Shown piece by piece: positions 16,239-25,455 of a DNA stretch of 64,000 nucleotides. The DNA is from Terriglobia bacterium. GTDB lineage: Bacteria > Acidobacteriota > Terriglobia > Terriglobales > Acidobacteriaceae. Both the position numbers and the translations under genes were made by a program. The first letter of the stretch is position 1. Each line of letters opens with the position of its first letter. Under the pieces are notes generated by a model that had not been told where the DNA came from, searched no databases, and saw only the letters and a list, made by a program, of their open reading frames with translations. The stretch is from contig JAIQEU010000019.1 in the NCBI GenBank assembly GCA_020073665.1, forward strand, positions 1-64,000, given 5' to 3'.

Positions 16239-17271
16239 AGGCAACGTCGCGGTGGTGAAAGGTGCGATTCTGGCCGGCTGCCGCGCCTACTACGGATATC
16301 CGATTACTCCTGCCAGCGAAATCGCCGAGTCTGCGGCGCTCTACATACCGCAGGTCGGGGGGACGTTTCTGCAGGCGGAGAGCGAAGTCGCCGCCATCAA
16401 CATGGTGTACGGCGCAGCTGCGGCCGGGGTCCGCGTCATGACCGCTTCCTCTGGCCCCGGTCTCAGCTTGATGCAAGAGGGCATGTCGTACCTGGCCGGC
16501 GCCGAACTGCCCTGCGTGGTAGTCGACGTAGTGCGCGGCGGCCCGGGGTTGGGGAACATTGCGCCCGAGCAGAGCGACTACTTTGCCATGGTGAAAGGTG
16601 GCGGGCACGGGAACTATCGCAACATCGTGCTGGCTCCGGCGTCGGTGCAGGAGATGGCCGACCTCACGGTGCTGGCCTTCGAACTGGCGGACAAGTATCG
16701 CAATCCCGCAGTGGTTCTGGCGGATGGGTTCACCGGCCAAATGATGGAGCCGTTGGATTTGGAGTATCGCGAGATCGTCGCGCCGGAAAAGCTGTGGGCG
16801 GTGAAGGGCACGCCGGAAACGCGAGCAAACCTGATCAGTTCCATCTACCTGGAGCCGGATCAACTGGAAGAGCACCAGCGCCGGCTGGAAGCCAAGTACA
16901 TCCGGGCGCACGTCGAGGCGCGGCATGAGGTGTACCAGACCGAAGACGCCGAGATTCTCCTGGTTGGGTACGGCATTGTGTCGCGGGTGTTGCGGTCCAC
17001 GGTCGAGGTGGCGCGCAAGCAGGGTTTGAAAGCCGGGCTGTTACGCCCCATCACGTTGTGGCCGTTCCCGACGGAAGCTCTGGTGGAAGCCGCATCCAGG
17101 GTACAGAAAATCCTGGTGGTGGAGTTGAGCAACGGGCAGATGGTGGAAGACGTCCGCCTGGCGGTCAACGGCAAGGTGCCGGTGGAATTCTACGGACGAG
17201 TAGGCGGCAATGTGCCGTCGGTGGAAGAACTTCACGCGCAGGTGCTGGAGCGCGCGGCGGCGCTGGTCTGA
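16222..17271 (+). CDS. 2-oxoacid:ferredoxin oxidoreductase, alpha subunit
   Basis: A 349-residue KorA/VorB-type alpha subunit. It carries the pyrimidine-binding (domain I) fold: [28 protein letters not shown], with YPITPAS the family signature. [21 protein letters not shown] and [16 protein letters not shown] follow. The domain II block ([26 protein letters not shown]) is complete. It oxidises a 2-oxoacid with CoA to acyl-CoA, CO2 and reduced ferredoxin. KorA (2-oxoglutarate) and VorB (branched-chain 2-oxoacids) cannot be separated by eye; the adjacent CoA transferase favours a catabolic enzyme of the VOR type. It overlaps the ferredoxin gene, and a GGAGAC lies upstream of its ATG. Confidence 0.93.
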   Translation: MRQLCKGNVAVVKGAILAGCRAYYGYPITPASEIAESAALYIPQVGGTFLQAESEVAAINMVYGAAAAGVRVMTASSGPGLSLMQEGMSYLAGAELPCVVVDVVRGGPGLGNIAPEQSDYFAMVKGGGHGNYRNIVLAPASVQEMADLTVLAFELADKYRNPAVVLADGFTGQMMEPLDLEYREIVAPEKLWAVKGTPETRANLISSIYLEPDQLEEHQRRLEAKYIRAHVEARHEVYQTEDAEILLVGYGIVSRVLRSTVEVARKQGLKAGLLRPITLWPFPTEALVEAASRVQKILVVELSNGQMVEDVRLAVNGKVPVEFYGRVGGNVPSVEELHAQVLERAAALV

Positions 17272-17285
17272 AAAGGACAACGACT

Positions 17286-18797
17286 ATGGCAGACGAGAGC
17301 AAGGTTGGGTTGAAAGAGCTGGAAGTCAGCAACAACGGCTTCGAAGTCATTCACACCAAGTCAGACCTGTTTTATGACTTGTACGAACGCAAATCAGAGC
17401 TGCAGCACCAGACCCACTATTGCCCCGGATGCGGTCACGGCGTGGCCCACAAGCTGATCGCCGAGGCCTTGCAGGAACTCGGGCTGCAGGACAAAACCGT
17501 GTTCGTCAGTCCCGTGGGCTGCTCGGTGTTTGCGTATTACTACTTTGATGTGGGCAACGTGCAGGTGGCCCACGGACGCGCGCCGGCTTCGGCGACGGCA
17601 ATCAAGCGGGCGTGTCCGGACAAGATCGTCATCTCCTACCAGGGCGACGGAGACCTCGCGGCGATTGGCACGGCTGAGATTGTGCATGCCGCCAACCGCG
17701 GTGAAAAGATCAGCGTGTTCTTCGTGAACAACGGCATCTACGGCATGACCGGCGGGCAGATGGCGCCGACCACGCTGGTGGGAGAAAAGAGCACGACCTC
17801 GCCGTGGGGACGCCGGCCGGCGAATGAAGGCTTCCCGCTGCACATGTCCGAACTGCTGGCTACGCTGGAGGCGCCGGTGTACATCGAGCGGGTGGCGCTG
17901 TCCGACAACAAGAACATCATGAAAGCGCGGCGGGCAATCAAGAAGGCTTTGGAGATCCAGCGCGATGGCGCCGGTTTCACCTTCGTGGAGATCCTGTCGC
18001 CTTGTCCGACGATCTGGGGCAAAGACCCGGTGGAGGCGCGGCGCTGGGTGCTGGACAGGATGGTGCCGGTCTTCCCCTTGAACGTCTTCCGCGACCGCAA
18101 GCCGGAGATGCCGGTCAACAACGCGCCGCCCCAGCGGCCAGTGCCGGACGTGCTTGAGATCACCCCGAAGGAAGGCGGATACGAGGGCGGGGTTGCCAGC
18201 CACGCGCATCGTTTCAAGAACTTCACGATCAAGGTCGCGGGCTTTGGCGGGCAGGGCGTGTTGCTGTTGGGACAGTTGCTCACGGAAATGGGAATGCGGG
18301 AGGGCCTGGAAGTCAGCTGGCTGCCGTCCTACGGACCCGAGATGCGGTCGGGCAGCGCCCACTGCCATGTCTGCCTGTCGAAAAATCGCATCGGCTCGCC
18401 GCTGATCTCGCACCCCAATGTGCTGGTAGCGATGAACGAGATATCTTTGCGCAAGTTCGCATCGCAGGTCGGCCCTGGAGGCCTGATCCTGTACAACCGG
18501 GACGCCCTCCCCGCGGATTTTGAAGCGCCACCCAAGGTGCGGGTAATCTGCATCCCCGCGTCGGAGATGGCCGACAAACTGGGGTCCACCAAGACCACCA
18601 ACATCGTGCTCATGGGCGCGCTGCTGGAAGAGACCGAATGCCTGTCACCGGGCACGGCCATGGGTGTGATCGAAGACAAGGTGAAGAAGGTGGAACTGCT
18701 GGAGACCAACCGCAAGGCGCTGGCCGCAGGACGCCACTTCATCGACGAGCATGCCCACCTGGAGGCGCTGAGCCAGCCGGACGGGTACGCGGAATAG
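17286..18797 (+). CDS. 2-oxoacid:ferredoxin oxidoreductase, beta-gamma fusion
   Basis: A 503-residue protein joining two subunits that are usually separate. Residues about 30-285 are the thiamine-diphosphate-binding beta part: HYCPGCGHG, QGDGDLAAIGTAE (the GDG metal-TPP motif), NNGIYGMTGGQMAPTT. Residues about 315-495 are the gamma part: KVAGFGGQGVLLLGQLLTEMG and SYGPEMRSGSAHCHV. The two are joined by a linker near 285-312. The ATG at 17286 lies 14 bases after the alpha stop behind an AAAAGGACAA site; longer in-frame starts lie inside the alpha gene. Fused beta-gamma subunits are uncommon but known. It completes a delta-alpha-beta/gamma enzyme and ends the operon. Confidence 0.93.
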   Translation: MADESKVGLKELEVSNNGFEVIHTKSDLFYDLYERKSELQHQTHYCPGCGHGVAHKLIAEALQELGLQDKTVFVSPVGCSVFAYYYFDVGNVQVAHGRAPASATAIKRACPDKIVISYQGDGDLAAIGTAEIVHAANRGEKISVFFVNNGIYGMTGGQMAPTTLVGEKSTTSPWGRRPANEGFPLHMSELLATLEAPVYIERVALSDNKNIMKARRAIKKALEIQRDGAGFTFVEILSPCPTIWGKDPVEARRWVLDRMVPVFPLNVFRDRKPEMPVNNAPPQRPVPDVLEITPKEGGYEGGVASHAHRFKNFTIKVAGFGGQGVLLLGQLLTEMGMREGLEVSWLPSYGPEMRSGSAHCHVCLSKNRIGSPLISHPNVLVAMNEISLRKFASQVGPGGLILYNRDALPADFEAPPKVRVICIPASEMADKLGSTKTTNIVLMGALLEETECLSPGTAMGVIEDKVKKVELLETNRKALAAGRHFIDEHAHLEALSQPDGYAE

Positions 18798-18853
18798 TTT
18801 CAGTGGGTGGGCGGAGGTTTGATCCGGAGTATCCAGTTTTCGGATCGCCAGCT

Positions 18854-20758
18854 TCAATTCACGCCAGAGTTCGGCAGCCTCATCATCAAAACCTCTAGCC
18901 AGGCTCTCATGCGGAGGGTGTTGGGATGATTCTCTCCCAAAGTCTGGGCCAAAATATTGCAGGCGCGGCCCAGCATCAGCCGCGCACCGGTAATATCCCC
19001 GGTGCTCTCCAGCGCCTGGGCCAGCATCCTCAGGATTTCTCCGGTCTTCGGATGCGCAGGTCCCCAGACTTTTTCGAAGAGCACTAGGGCGCGCCGGTAG
19101 AAAGATTCGGCTTCCCGATACCTGCCCTTCTTGTGGAGCAGCATAGCCAGGTGGTGCAGGGTTGAGCTCAGCGATTGTTCGTGCGGGCCGGGAGCGTTTT
19201 CGTAGATGAAGATGGCGCGCCGCAGCAGCGGCTCGGCCTCATCGGACACGCCTTGCTGTTGCAGCGTGATGGCAAGATTCGCCAGGGTGACGGCGAGTTC
19301 GGGCTGGTCGGGCTTGTAGTTCTCTTGCTTTATGGCCAAAGCCTGTCGCAGCAGGGGTTCGGCACCCTTGTGATCGCCTTGGGCCGCACGCAGAGTCGCG
19401 AGCTCCTCTAGCATGGATGCATATTCAAGATGATTGTGCCCGTGCACCTTCCCCTCCAGCCCCAAGGCCCGCCAGAGCAGTGGCTCAGCGCCGGTGTAGT
19501 CGAGTCTTTGGCGCAGCAGTAACCCCAGCTTGCGCAGAACAGTTGCCAGAAATTCGTTGCTTTCTTCGCCGGCGTGCTCGGCAATCGCCATTGCGCGACG
19601 CAGGTCAACCTCGGCTTCGGCGTAGTTGTTCTGCTGTCCCAGAAGCCAGCCAAGGTTAGCGAGAGGGATGGCCATGGCGGGATGGTCCGGTCCCAATTCT
19701 TTCTCCTTAATCTCCAGTACGCGCCGGTACAGGGCTACGGATTCGCCAATGTCGCCCCTGAGCCGCAGCAGGGTTGCGATGTCCTCGAGCGCGCTGGCAA
19801 GCTGCAGCGGTGCACCTCCGGAGGATTTCTCCTGCAACGCAAGCACGCGCCGGAGCAGAGGCTCGGCCGAGCCGTAATCCCCCTTCTGCATCAGCAGCCT
19901 GCCAAGTGGGGTGATCGTGTCCATGACCTGGGGACTATCCGGGCCATACGCTTTTTCCAGTATTGCGATCGCCCGCCGATAAAGCGGTTCCGCGGCAACG
20001 TAGTCCTGCTTCTGCCAGAGGAGTTCGCCGAGGCCGGTCAGGTTGAAGGCCAGCTCGATGGTCTCCGGTTCCGGGAGCTTCTCCCGGATCGACAGTGCCT
20101 GCCGGTACAGCGTTTCGGCCTCCTCGAATTGACGATCCTCCGCCAGAACCACTGCGAGGTTACAAAGGCTCAGCGCCAGATGCGCTTCATCGCCTCGGGA
20201 ATGTTTCTGCCTGATCTCCAGGGCGCGGCGCAATGCCCAAAGCACCCTTGCGCGCTCGCCCTTCTCGCGCAGCAACAGGCCAAGAGTGTTGTAGACCCCA
20301 GCTGCTTCCGGATCATCCTCCCCGAACGCCGCGGCACGGATCGCAAGCACCCTTTGCGCCAGCGTCTCGGCGGTGTCGAGGTCGCCTCGGGCCCTTGAGA
20401 AATGCAGCAGCCACTCCAGGGTCGAGATGAGGTCGGGAGAGTGTGGGCCAAGTTGGTTTTCCTGGATGGCGAGCACTCGCCGGTGCAGGGACTCGGCTGC
20501 CGCGCTGTCACCCTGCTCGACTTTGAGCAGGGCCAGCTTGCGGAGGTAAACGGCCGCTGCGATGTCATCTCGTCCATATTGTTTCTCGACCGATCGCAGC
20601 CGGTCCTGCAGGGTCTTTTCCGCCATGGGATAGTTGTGCTGGGCGGCGAACTGCTCGGCTTGACGGTCAATCGCTGAGGAGTAGTCGGCAGGATTCTGCG
20701 AGTCAGCAAAAAGCTGGCGCAGGATGAAAATGAGCAAGAAAAGGAACAGCCCTTCCAT
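18854..20758 (-). CDS. Kinesin-light-chain-like TPR protein
   Basis: A 634-residue protein consisting largely of about twelve TPR repeats of 42 residues, of the TPR_12/kinesin-light-chain type (repeats such as AEPLYRRAIAILEKAYGPDSPQV and A-E-x-L-x-R-R-A-L-x-I). A hydrophobic N terminus (MEGLFLFLLIFILRQLFA, residues 1-18) suggests a signal anchor or signal peptide. AGGGGA lies upstream of the ATG at 20758. The array should form a protein-binding superhelix; the partner is unknown. It converges with the oxidoreductase operon and is not clearly part of another operon. Confidence 0.85.
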   Translation of the reverse strand: MEGLFLFLLIFILRQLFADSQNPADYSSAIDRQAEQFAAQHNYPMAEKTLQDRLRSVEKQYGRDDIAAAVYLRKLALLKVEQGDSAAAESLHRRVLAIQENQLGPHSPDLISTLEWLLHFSRARGDLDTAETLAQRVLAIRAAAFGEDDPEAAGVYNTLGLLLREKGERARVLWALRRALEIRQKHSRGDEAHLALSLCNLAVVLAEDRQFEEAETLYRQALSIREKLPEPETIELAFNLTGLGELLWQKQDYVAAEPLYRRAIAILEKAYGPDSPQVMDTITPLGRLLMQKGDYGSAEPLLRRVLALQEKSSGGAPLQLASALEDIATLLRLRGDIGESVALYRRVLEIKEKELGPDHPAMAIPLANLGWLLGQQNNYAEAEVDLRRAMAIAEHAGEESNEFLATVLRKLGLLLRQRLDYTGAEPLLWRALGLEGKVHGHNHLEYASMLEELATLRAAQGDHKGAEPLLRQALAIKQENYKPDQPELAVTLANLAITLQQQGVSDEAEPLLRRAIFIYENAPGPHEQSLSSTLHHLAMLLHKKGRYREAESFYRRALVLFEKVWGPAHPKTGEILRMLAQALESTGDITGARLMLGRACNILAQTLGENHPNTLRMRAWLEVLMMRLPNSGVN

Positions 20759-21001
20759 ACGAAGGTCCCCTCTTGTCCGCTTGCAACAATGCTACTACGG
20801 TCGGGTGATGCGGTCGAGGTAGCCCGGAAGCCATTGAAAGTATGGATTGGTGTTCCGGCGAACTGGCTTGCCTAGGGCGGTCGGGTGCGCATTTAACATT
20901 CAGGTCAATTGAAAGGACAAGGTGGCACCGCCTCCCTGGGAACCAATCCTCATGCCGCTTCAGGGGATCAGCCTCTGGTGGCGGAGTCGGCAGAGTCGAA
21001 G

Positions 21002-22138
21002 CTATGGCGTGGATTTCTGCGCCAGCTCCTTCTGCTGGTACATGGCGGCGTCAGCGCGTTCCATCACTTCCTGAATGGTTTCGTTCGGCTGCCATTGGGC
21101 CAGACCGATGGCAGCGTCCACATGGACTTTTGCTTCACCCTTGGCAGCACCAAGCGGGATGGTGTATTCCCCGAACACCCATTTCTGGAGGCGCTCGACC
21201 TGGATCTGCGCTCCGGGAAGGTCGCAATCCATGACCAGGATGAACTCATCTCCACCCCAGCGCCCGACCAAGTCAGTGGAACGCAGATTCGCCCGCAACT
21301 CCTGGGCAAAGTGCTTGAGCAGGCTGTCGCCGGCGAGGTGTCCGTGGCGATCGTTGACCTGCTTGAACCGGTTCAGGTCGAGGATGACCAAACAGAACGG
21401 CTGTTTTTGCGCGATGCGTGATTCAATCCGCTCCTCGACGTTCGAGCGATTCGGCAGACCGGTGAGCGCATCCCGTAGCGCGATCTTCTCGACGGCTTTG
21501 AGGCGGGTCTCGTAGGTTGAGACTTCCGCCCGCAGTTGCTTCACCGACTCGTGGCTGTCTCGCTCCATCTGGTCCACGTAGGTCTTCAGTTCGGTCGCTC
21601 GCTTTACCAGGGAGGCGCGGACCTGGGACAAATCGTCCAGGTCGGCAATTTTCTGTAACCGGCCGGTGAACTCGGTGAACTGGTTGGCATAACGCTGATC
21701 GCGCTCGCCCACGGACTCGGCGGTGCGGGCCAACACCATCAAGAGCTCTTTGGCGTCGTGGGCCCGGGCTTTGGAGTATTCGGCAACCTGCCCTCCCCAA
21801 AGTTGCAATTGCTCCTCGACCTGGTTTCCCGTCTCCCGCACCAAGGCGGGTACGCTCGGGTGGGTGAGGCGTTGCTCAAGGCTGGCGAGGGTTTGTTGCA
21901 GATCTGGGCCGAGGGCAGGGCAGGCTCGAGCTCCGCCCTTTCCCATGGCCAGCAGCGTGGAGCGATAGGACTCCAGAGTCGCCGAAAACAGTTCGCTCGA
22001 GTCGGGCTGGCTTGCGCCCGGCCTGTCCGGTTCCATATCCAGATATTTCTTCAGCGAAATCACAATCCGGTTCTCCTGTGCTGGCATCCTGTTTTCGGAG
22101 TGGGAGCGCAAGGCAAAGATCCCATCGACGGGCCCCAT
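21002..22138 (-). CDS. GGDEF-domain diguanylate cyclase with coiled-coil sensor region
   Basis: A 378-residue cytoplasmic protein. Residues about 80-200 are mostly helical with heptads (VGERDQRYANQFTEFTGRLQKIADLDDLSQ). The GGDEF domain (about 218-370) is intact: ALRDALTGLPNRSN start, RxxD inhibitory site (RSTD) and G-G-D-E-F active loop (RWGGDEFILV). It should make c-di-GMP from two GTP. The ATG at 22138 is chosen because GGAG lies six bases upstream; the next ATG at 22087 is an alternative, while longer starts up to 22678 cross the sigma-54-like promoter and the palindromes. It is the sole gene of its transcription unit. Confidence 0.87.
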   Translation of the reverse strand: MGPVDGIFALRSHSENRMPAQENRIVISLKKYLDMEPDRPGASQPDSSELFSATLESYRSTLLAMGKGGARACPALGPDLQQTLASLEQRLTHPSVPALVRETGNQVEEQLQLWGGQVAEYSKARAHDAKELLMVLARTAESVGERDQRYANQFTEFTGRLQKIADLDDLSQVRASLVKRATELKTYVDQMERDSHESVKQLRAEVSTYETRLKAVEKIALRDALTGLPNRSNVEERIESRIAQKQPFCLVILDLNRFKQVNDRHGHLAGDSLLKHFAQELRANLRSTDLVGRWGGDEFILVMDCDLPGAQIQVERLQKWVFGEYTIPLGAAKGEAKVHVDAAIGLAQWQPNETIQEVMERADAAMYQQKELAQKSTP

Positions 22139-22240
22139 CACACACTCCGGCGCAGGATCCTCGGACTCGTTCTGGACGCCTCGTCTCCGGCCAGGGAACG
22201 TCAACCCATGCCGATGCTTCGCGACTAGCAAGGAAAATCG

Positions 22241-22256
22241 GCAAATCTGGTGCCGA
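22241..22256 (-). promoter_or_regulatory. Sigma-54-type promoter candidate for the GGDEF gene
   Basis: On the minus strand GGCAC, five bases, then TTGC gives GG and GC with the ten-base spacing that sigma-54 requires at -24/-12. Transcription would start near 22229, about 90 bases before the ATG at 22138. Confidence 0.45.
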
Positions 22257-22276
22257 GCTTTAGACGGGCTCTGTGA

Positions 22277-22315
22277 TGTTCGATTTCGAACAAGCGGGGT
22301 GTTCGATCTTGAACA
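22277..22315. promoter_or_regulatory. Tandem palindromic operators
   Basis: TGTTCGATTTCGAACA (22277-22292) and TGTTCGATCTTGAACA (22300-22315) are two 16-base inverted repeats with arms TGTTCGA/TCGAACA (one mismatch in the second). Their starts are 23 bases apart, about two helical turns. They lie 20-60 bases upstream of the sigma-54-like promoter, as enhancer sites for an activator could. Confidence 0.55.
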
Positions 22316-22676
22316 AACCGGAAGTAATCTTCCAACTCTGGGAGCTGCACGATTAAGGGCTATGAAAAAGCGGACTGAATATGCCTGGAATCCCACATAA
22401 CGCTCATCTCCAAGTGTCAGTGTCGGGCGTGAATTAACGCGAATTTTACAACCGTATCTCACCTTTTCTGAATCCAATCGTCTAACCGGGCAACAGTTGC
22501 TCCGACGCAGGAAAGTCCTCGCACATGGACGTGGCGGTCCAGAAATTCGCAAAGAGTCTGGGAACGAATCTCTGGGTGCCTGCGTATCAGAGCACAAGGA
22601 TGGTGTGCTCAGGCGGATTTGGGGCAGCGACACGGACGCCGGAAACAAGTAGTGCGATCGGATCCGGAGGATGGTC

Positions 22677-23216
22677 ATGGATAACGGGCGGATAAACGGT
22701 AACGGAAACGGAAACGGAAAGAACCTTCCCGGCAGTGGGGACCCACATGTTCAGGAAGTCGTCAGGGCTGCGCACGAAGAACTCAGGCAGCTCTTGCGCC
22801 AGCGCGCCGATATCATGAAGCGCATCGGCACCGTAAAACAAACGATCGTCGGGCTGGCCAACTTGTTCGGGGACGAGGTGCTGACCGAAGAGTTGCTCGA
22901 ACTGGTGGACCGCAAGAGCGGGGGACGCCAGCCGGGCTTCACCAAAGCTTGCCGCATGGTGTTGATGGAAGCAGCCAAGCCACTGGGCGCGCGCGAAGTA
23001 TGCGAACAGATCCAGCAGCGCATCCCACCGGTGCTGCTGCGTCACAAGGATCCTCTGGCTTCGGTAACCACGGTGCTGAATCGCCTGGTGGAGTATGGCG
23101 AGGCCAAGAGCCTGGTGCGCGACAACGGGCGCCGCGCCTGGCAGTGGGTGGCCGATCCCGCGGAGAGTGGCTACGGACGCGCCCAGGGTAGCGAGAGCGC
23201 GGTTTCTGAGCTTTAG
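22677..23216 (+). CDS. Winged-helix DNA-binding protein (hypothetical)
   Basis: A 179-residue protein. The N-terminal part is Asn/Gly-rich (INGNGNGNGKNLPG). A coiled-coil segment follows (VVRAAHEELRQLLRQRADIMKRIGTVKQTI). The C-terminal half is a winged-helix-like region: FTKACRMVLMEAAKPLGAREVCEQI (helix-turn-helix) and VTTVLNRLVEYGEAKSLV (recognition helix and wing). The ATG at 22677 has GGAGG (22667-22671) five bases upstream, so the earlier ATG at 22671, which abuts the same site, is less likely. It may be a transcription factor; the target is unknown, though the divergent palindromes nearby are candidates. Confidence 0.7.
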   Translation: MDNGRINGNGNGNGKNLPGSGDPHVQEVVRAAHEELRQLLRQRADIMKRIGTVKQTIVGLANLFGDEVLTEELLELVDRKSGGRQPGFTKACRMVLMEAAKPLGAREVCEQIQQRIPPVLLRHKDPLASVTTVLNRLVEYGEAKSLVRDNGRRAWQWVADPAESGYGRAQGSESAVSEL

Positions 23217-23259
23217 CCAGCTTGACCGCGGTGGCGGCGGACGCCATGAGCCAAAATAG

Positions 23260-23284
23260 CAAGGCCGAGCTTTGCTCGGCCTTG
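23260..23284. terminator. Hairpin between convergent genes
   Basis: A 10-base-pair stem (CAAGGCCGAG, loop CTTTG, CTCGGCCTTG) lies between the winged-helix gene and the ABC operon. No T-tract follows on either side, so it is a terminator-like structure rather than a sure terminator. Confidence 0.5.
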
Positions 23285-23338
23285 ACGGACAAGAACGTTT
23301 CATCCCTGCACTCTCAAGAAAAGTCCCTTCACCCTTGC

Positions 23339-24049
23339 TTACGCTGGCAGCAGCATGCCTTTTTCCAGGTGCCGCGTGACGTGCGCATAGGAAGCCGCGT
23401 GAGGATCGTGCGTCACCATCACGACGGTCTTGTGGAAGTCTTCATTCAGACGTTTGAGGATTTCCAGCACCTCGGTGGCGGAGTGGCTATCGAGGTCGCC
23501 GGTGGGCTCGTCGGCGAGCAGCAGCGTAGGGTCGCTGACGATAGCGCGAGCAATGGCAACGCGCTGTTCCTGTCCGCCGGAGAGCTGCTTGGGCAAGTGG
23601 TTCACGCGGTCTTCCAAGCCCACCAGTTTCAGCGCCGTCATCACGTGCTCGCGCCGCTGCTGTGGGTTCAGCTTGGTCAGCAGCAGGGGTAGTTCCACAT
23701 TCTCGAACGCGGTGAGCACCGGAATCAGGTTGAAGGTCTGGAACACGTAGCCGATGTGTTCATTGCGCCAGCGCGCGGACTGGCCATCACTGAAGCGGAA
23801 CACGTTTTCGCCCAGCACCAGCAGTTCGCCCGCCGAGGGACGGTCGATGGCCGCGATCATGTTCAACAAGGTCGTCTTGCCCGAGCCCGATGGGCCCATC
23901 AGCGCCATGAATTCGCCGGAGCCGATCTCGATGGAAACATCTTCCAGGGCCTTCACTTCAAACGCATCGCGCTTGAAGGTTTTGCTCACGTTGCGCGCCT
24001 GGACCACTTTCGTCTGCGTAGCTGTATGCGGAACCGTAGCAGTGCTCAT
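23339..24049 (-). CDS. MacB/LolD-family ABC transporter ATPase
   Basis: A 236-residue ABC ATPase. Walker [10 protein letters not shown], signature [13 protein letters not shown], Walker [14 protein letters not shown] and the H-loop (MVTHD) are all present. This subfamily powers export or lipoprotein-release systems with FtsX-type permeases. It is the last gene of the four-gene minus-strand operon; its ATG overlaps the stop of the adaptor gene (ATGA), so translation is coupled. It should pair with the two permeases at 25456 and 26634 and the periplasmic adaptor at 24046, giving a MacAB-like tripartite pump. Cargo is not predictable. Confidence 0.93.
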   Translation of the reverse strand: MSTATVPHTATQTKVVQARNVSKTFKRDAFEVKALEDVSIEIGSGEFMALMGPSGSGKTTLLNMIAAIDRPSAGELLVLGENVFRFSDGQSARWRNEHIGYVFQTFNLIPVLTAFENVELPLLLTKLNPQQRREHVMTALKLVGLEDRVNHLPKQLSGGQEQRVAIARAIVSDPTLLLADEPTGDLDSHSATEVLEILKRLNEDFHKTVVMVTHDPHAASYAHVTRHLEKGMLLPA

Positions 24050-25416
24050 GACTGTCCTTTGATTCTGATTTTGTCCCCATCTTTCAAATTTGCCGGACCG
24101 GAGATAATGACGTCCTCGCCGCCGGTAAGCCCGTCCACCAGATAACCCTTGCTGCGCGTGGCATTCACCCGGACTTCGCGTGCCAGCGCTTTGCCGTTAA
24201 AGGCAATGAATACGACCTTCTTGCCTTCACGGTCGCGCACGGCAGCGGTCGGAACCATCACTCCCGAAGGCTTCTGTCCCTTGTTGCTGGTGTCCCCACT
24301 CGACAAGAAGTTCACTGTGGCATTCATGTCCGGACGAAGAAAGGAGTCGGGAGTAAGGATCTGCACCTTCACCTGCACGGTAGCCTTCTGGCGGTCGGCT
24401 TCGGGAGAGATTTCGTACAACACGCCGTCGTACTTGCGGTCGGGATAGGCGTCAGTCGTGATCATGGCCTTCTGATGCGGGTTAAGCCGGGCAAAGTCGT
24501 CCTGCGCGATGTCGAGTTCAACCTGCAGATCGTTAAGGTCCGCCAGGGCAACTACCGAACCTTGCGGACCGCCTTCGGCGGCGCTGGCAAACTGCGCGGT
24601 GATGAGTTCGCCCTTCTCGGCTTTACGCTCCAGGATGGTGCCGGTCACCGGAGCCCGGATCACGGTCGCGTCCAGTTGGGACTGGGCATAGGCTAACTGG
24701 CCCTGGGCTTGAAGCAGAGCGCCTTTGGCCCGCAGAATCTCTTCCGGCCGGGGCCCGATCCTGGCCAGTTGGTATCCCTGCTGCAGCGAGTTCACCCGTT
24801 GCTGATCGGCTTCGAACTTGGCGGAGGCGTCATCGAGTGCCTGCCGCGAGAGCACACCCTGGCCAGCAAGATCGCGGGTACGATCGAGCGTGATTTTGTC
24901 ATTGGCCAGGGTGGCGCGAGCTTCGTCCAGGTTGTGCTGCGCCTGCTGGATTTCTTCCGGCCGCGAGCCGTTCTGTAGTTGTTGCAGGTAGGCAGCTGCG
25001 TTGTCCACAGCGCCTCGGGCTTGCGTAACCTGGGCGCGGAACTCATCATCCTCGAGCCGGACTACGACCTGGCCCTCCTTCACCTTGTCGCCCTTTTCCA
25101 CCCCAATCCAGGCGACTCGGCCGGTAACTTTGGAATTCACGTTGATCTTGTGGTGGGCCACAATGTAACCGCTGGCCGTGAGCACGATGCCGGGAAGGTC
25201 GGCACTCTCAACGGCCGCGCGCGCCACTTCCACCTCGGGCGGGTCGGTCGCGAGCAACCGGTACGCCAGCGTGCCCAAGCTCAGCAGCACCACGATCGCG
25301 ATGCCGCCGATGATGTAGCGGCTGGCCCACCGGGACGGTTCGCCCTCACCACTGCCGCGCTGAGTGCGGTCGATGCGCAAGGCTTGCAGCTCTTCGTGTT
25401 TGGAGTCTATGGCCAT
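24046..25416 (-). CDS. HlyD/MacA-family periplasmic adaptor subunit
   Basis: A 456-residue membrane-fusion protein. One N-terminal helix ([22 protein letters not shown], about residues 34-55) anchors it. A split lipoyl (biotinyl-lipoyl-like) domain brackets a long coiled-coil hairpin ([20 protein letters not shown], later [20 protein letters not shown]). Beta-barrel and membrane-proximal domains follow. It bridges the ABC permeases to an outer-membrane channel; no TolC homologue is in the window. The ATG at 25416 is preferred to a longer start at 25443 because homologues begin near the cytoplasmic tail. It is the third gene of the operon and overlaps the ATPase by four bases. Confidence 0.92.
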   Translation of the reverse strand: MAIDSKHEELQALRIDRTQRGSGEGEPSRWASRYIIGGIAIVVLLSLGTLAYRLLATDPPEVEVARAAVESADLPGIVLTASGYIVAHHKINVNSKVTGRVAWIGVEKGDKVKEGQVVVRLEDDEFRAQVTQARGAVDNAAAYLQQLQNGSRPEEIQQAQHNLDEARATLANDKITLDRTRDLAGQGVLSRQALDDASAKFEADQQRVNSLQQGYQLARIGPRPEEILRAKGALLQAQGQLAYAQSQLDATVIRAPVTGTILERKAEKGELITAQFASAAEGGPQGSVVALADLNDLQVELDIAQDDFARLNPHQKAMITTDAYPDRKYDGVLYEISPEADRQKATVQVKVQILTPDSFLRPDMNATVNFLSSGDTSNKGQKPSGVMVPTAAVRDREGKKVVFIAFNGKALAREVRVNATRSKGYLVDGLTGGEDVIISGPANLKDGDKIRIKGQS

Positions 25417-25455
25417 TCCGTCGTCCGTCGTCAGCAAAATCACATCTCGTCCGTG

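Larger units (their letters stand above)
22139..22676. other. Divergent regulatory region with sigma-54-like promoter and tandem palindromes
   Basis: 538 bases between the GGDEF gene (minus) and the winged-helix gene (plus). It holds a sigma-54-type promoter facing the GGDEF gene (22241-22256), two 16-base palindromes spaced 23 bases apart (22277-22315), and a GGAGG at 22667-22671 before the plus-strand gene. No open frame here has protein-like content. Confidence 0.5.

Noticed and set aside
22277-22315. LexA box reading of the palindromes
   Set aside because: Known LexA boxes are GAAC-N4-GTTC or GTTC-N7-GTTC; here the arms are GTTC..GAAC with another spacing.
22139-22678. N-terminal extension of the GGDEF protein up to 22678
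   Set aside because: It would run through the sigma-54-like promoter and both palindromes; composition there is not protein-like.
23260-23284. Strong bidirectional terminator
   Set aside because: Good stem but no T-tract on either side, so kept only as a hairpin with moderate confidence.
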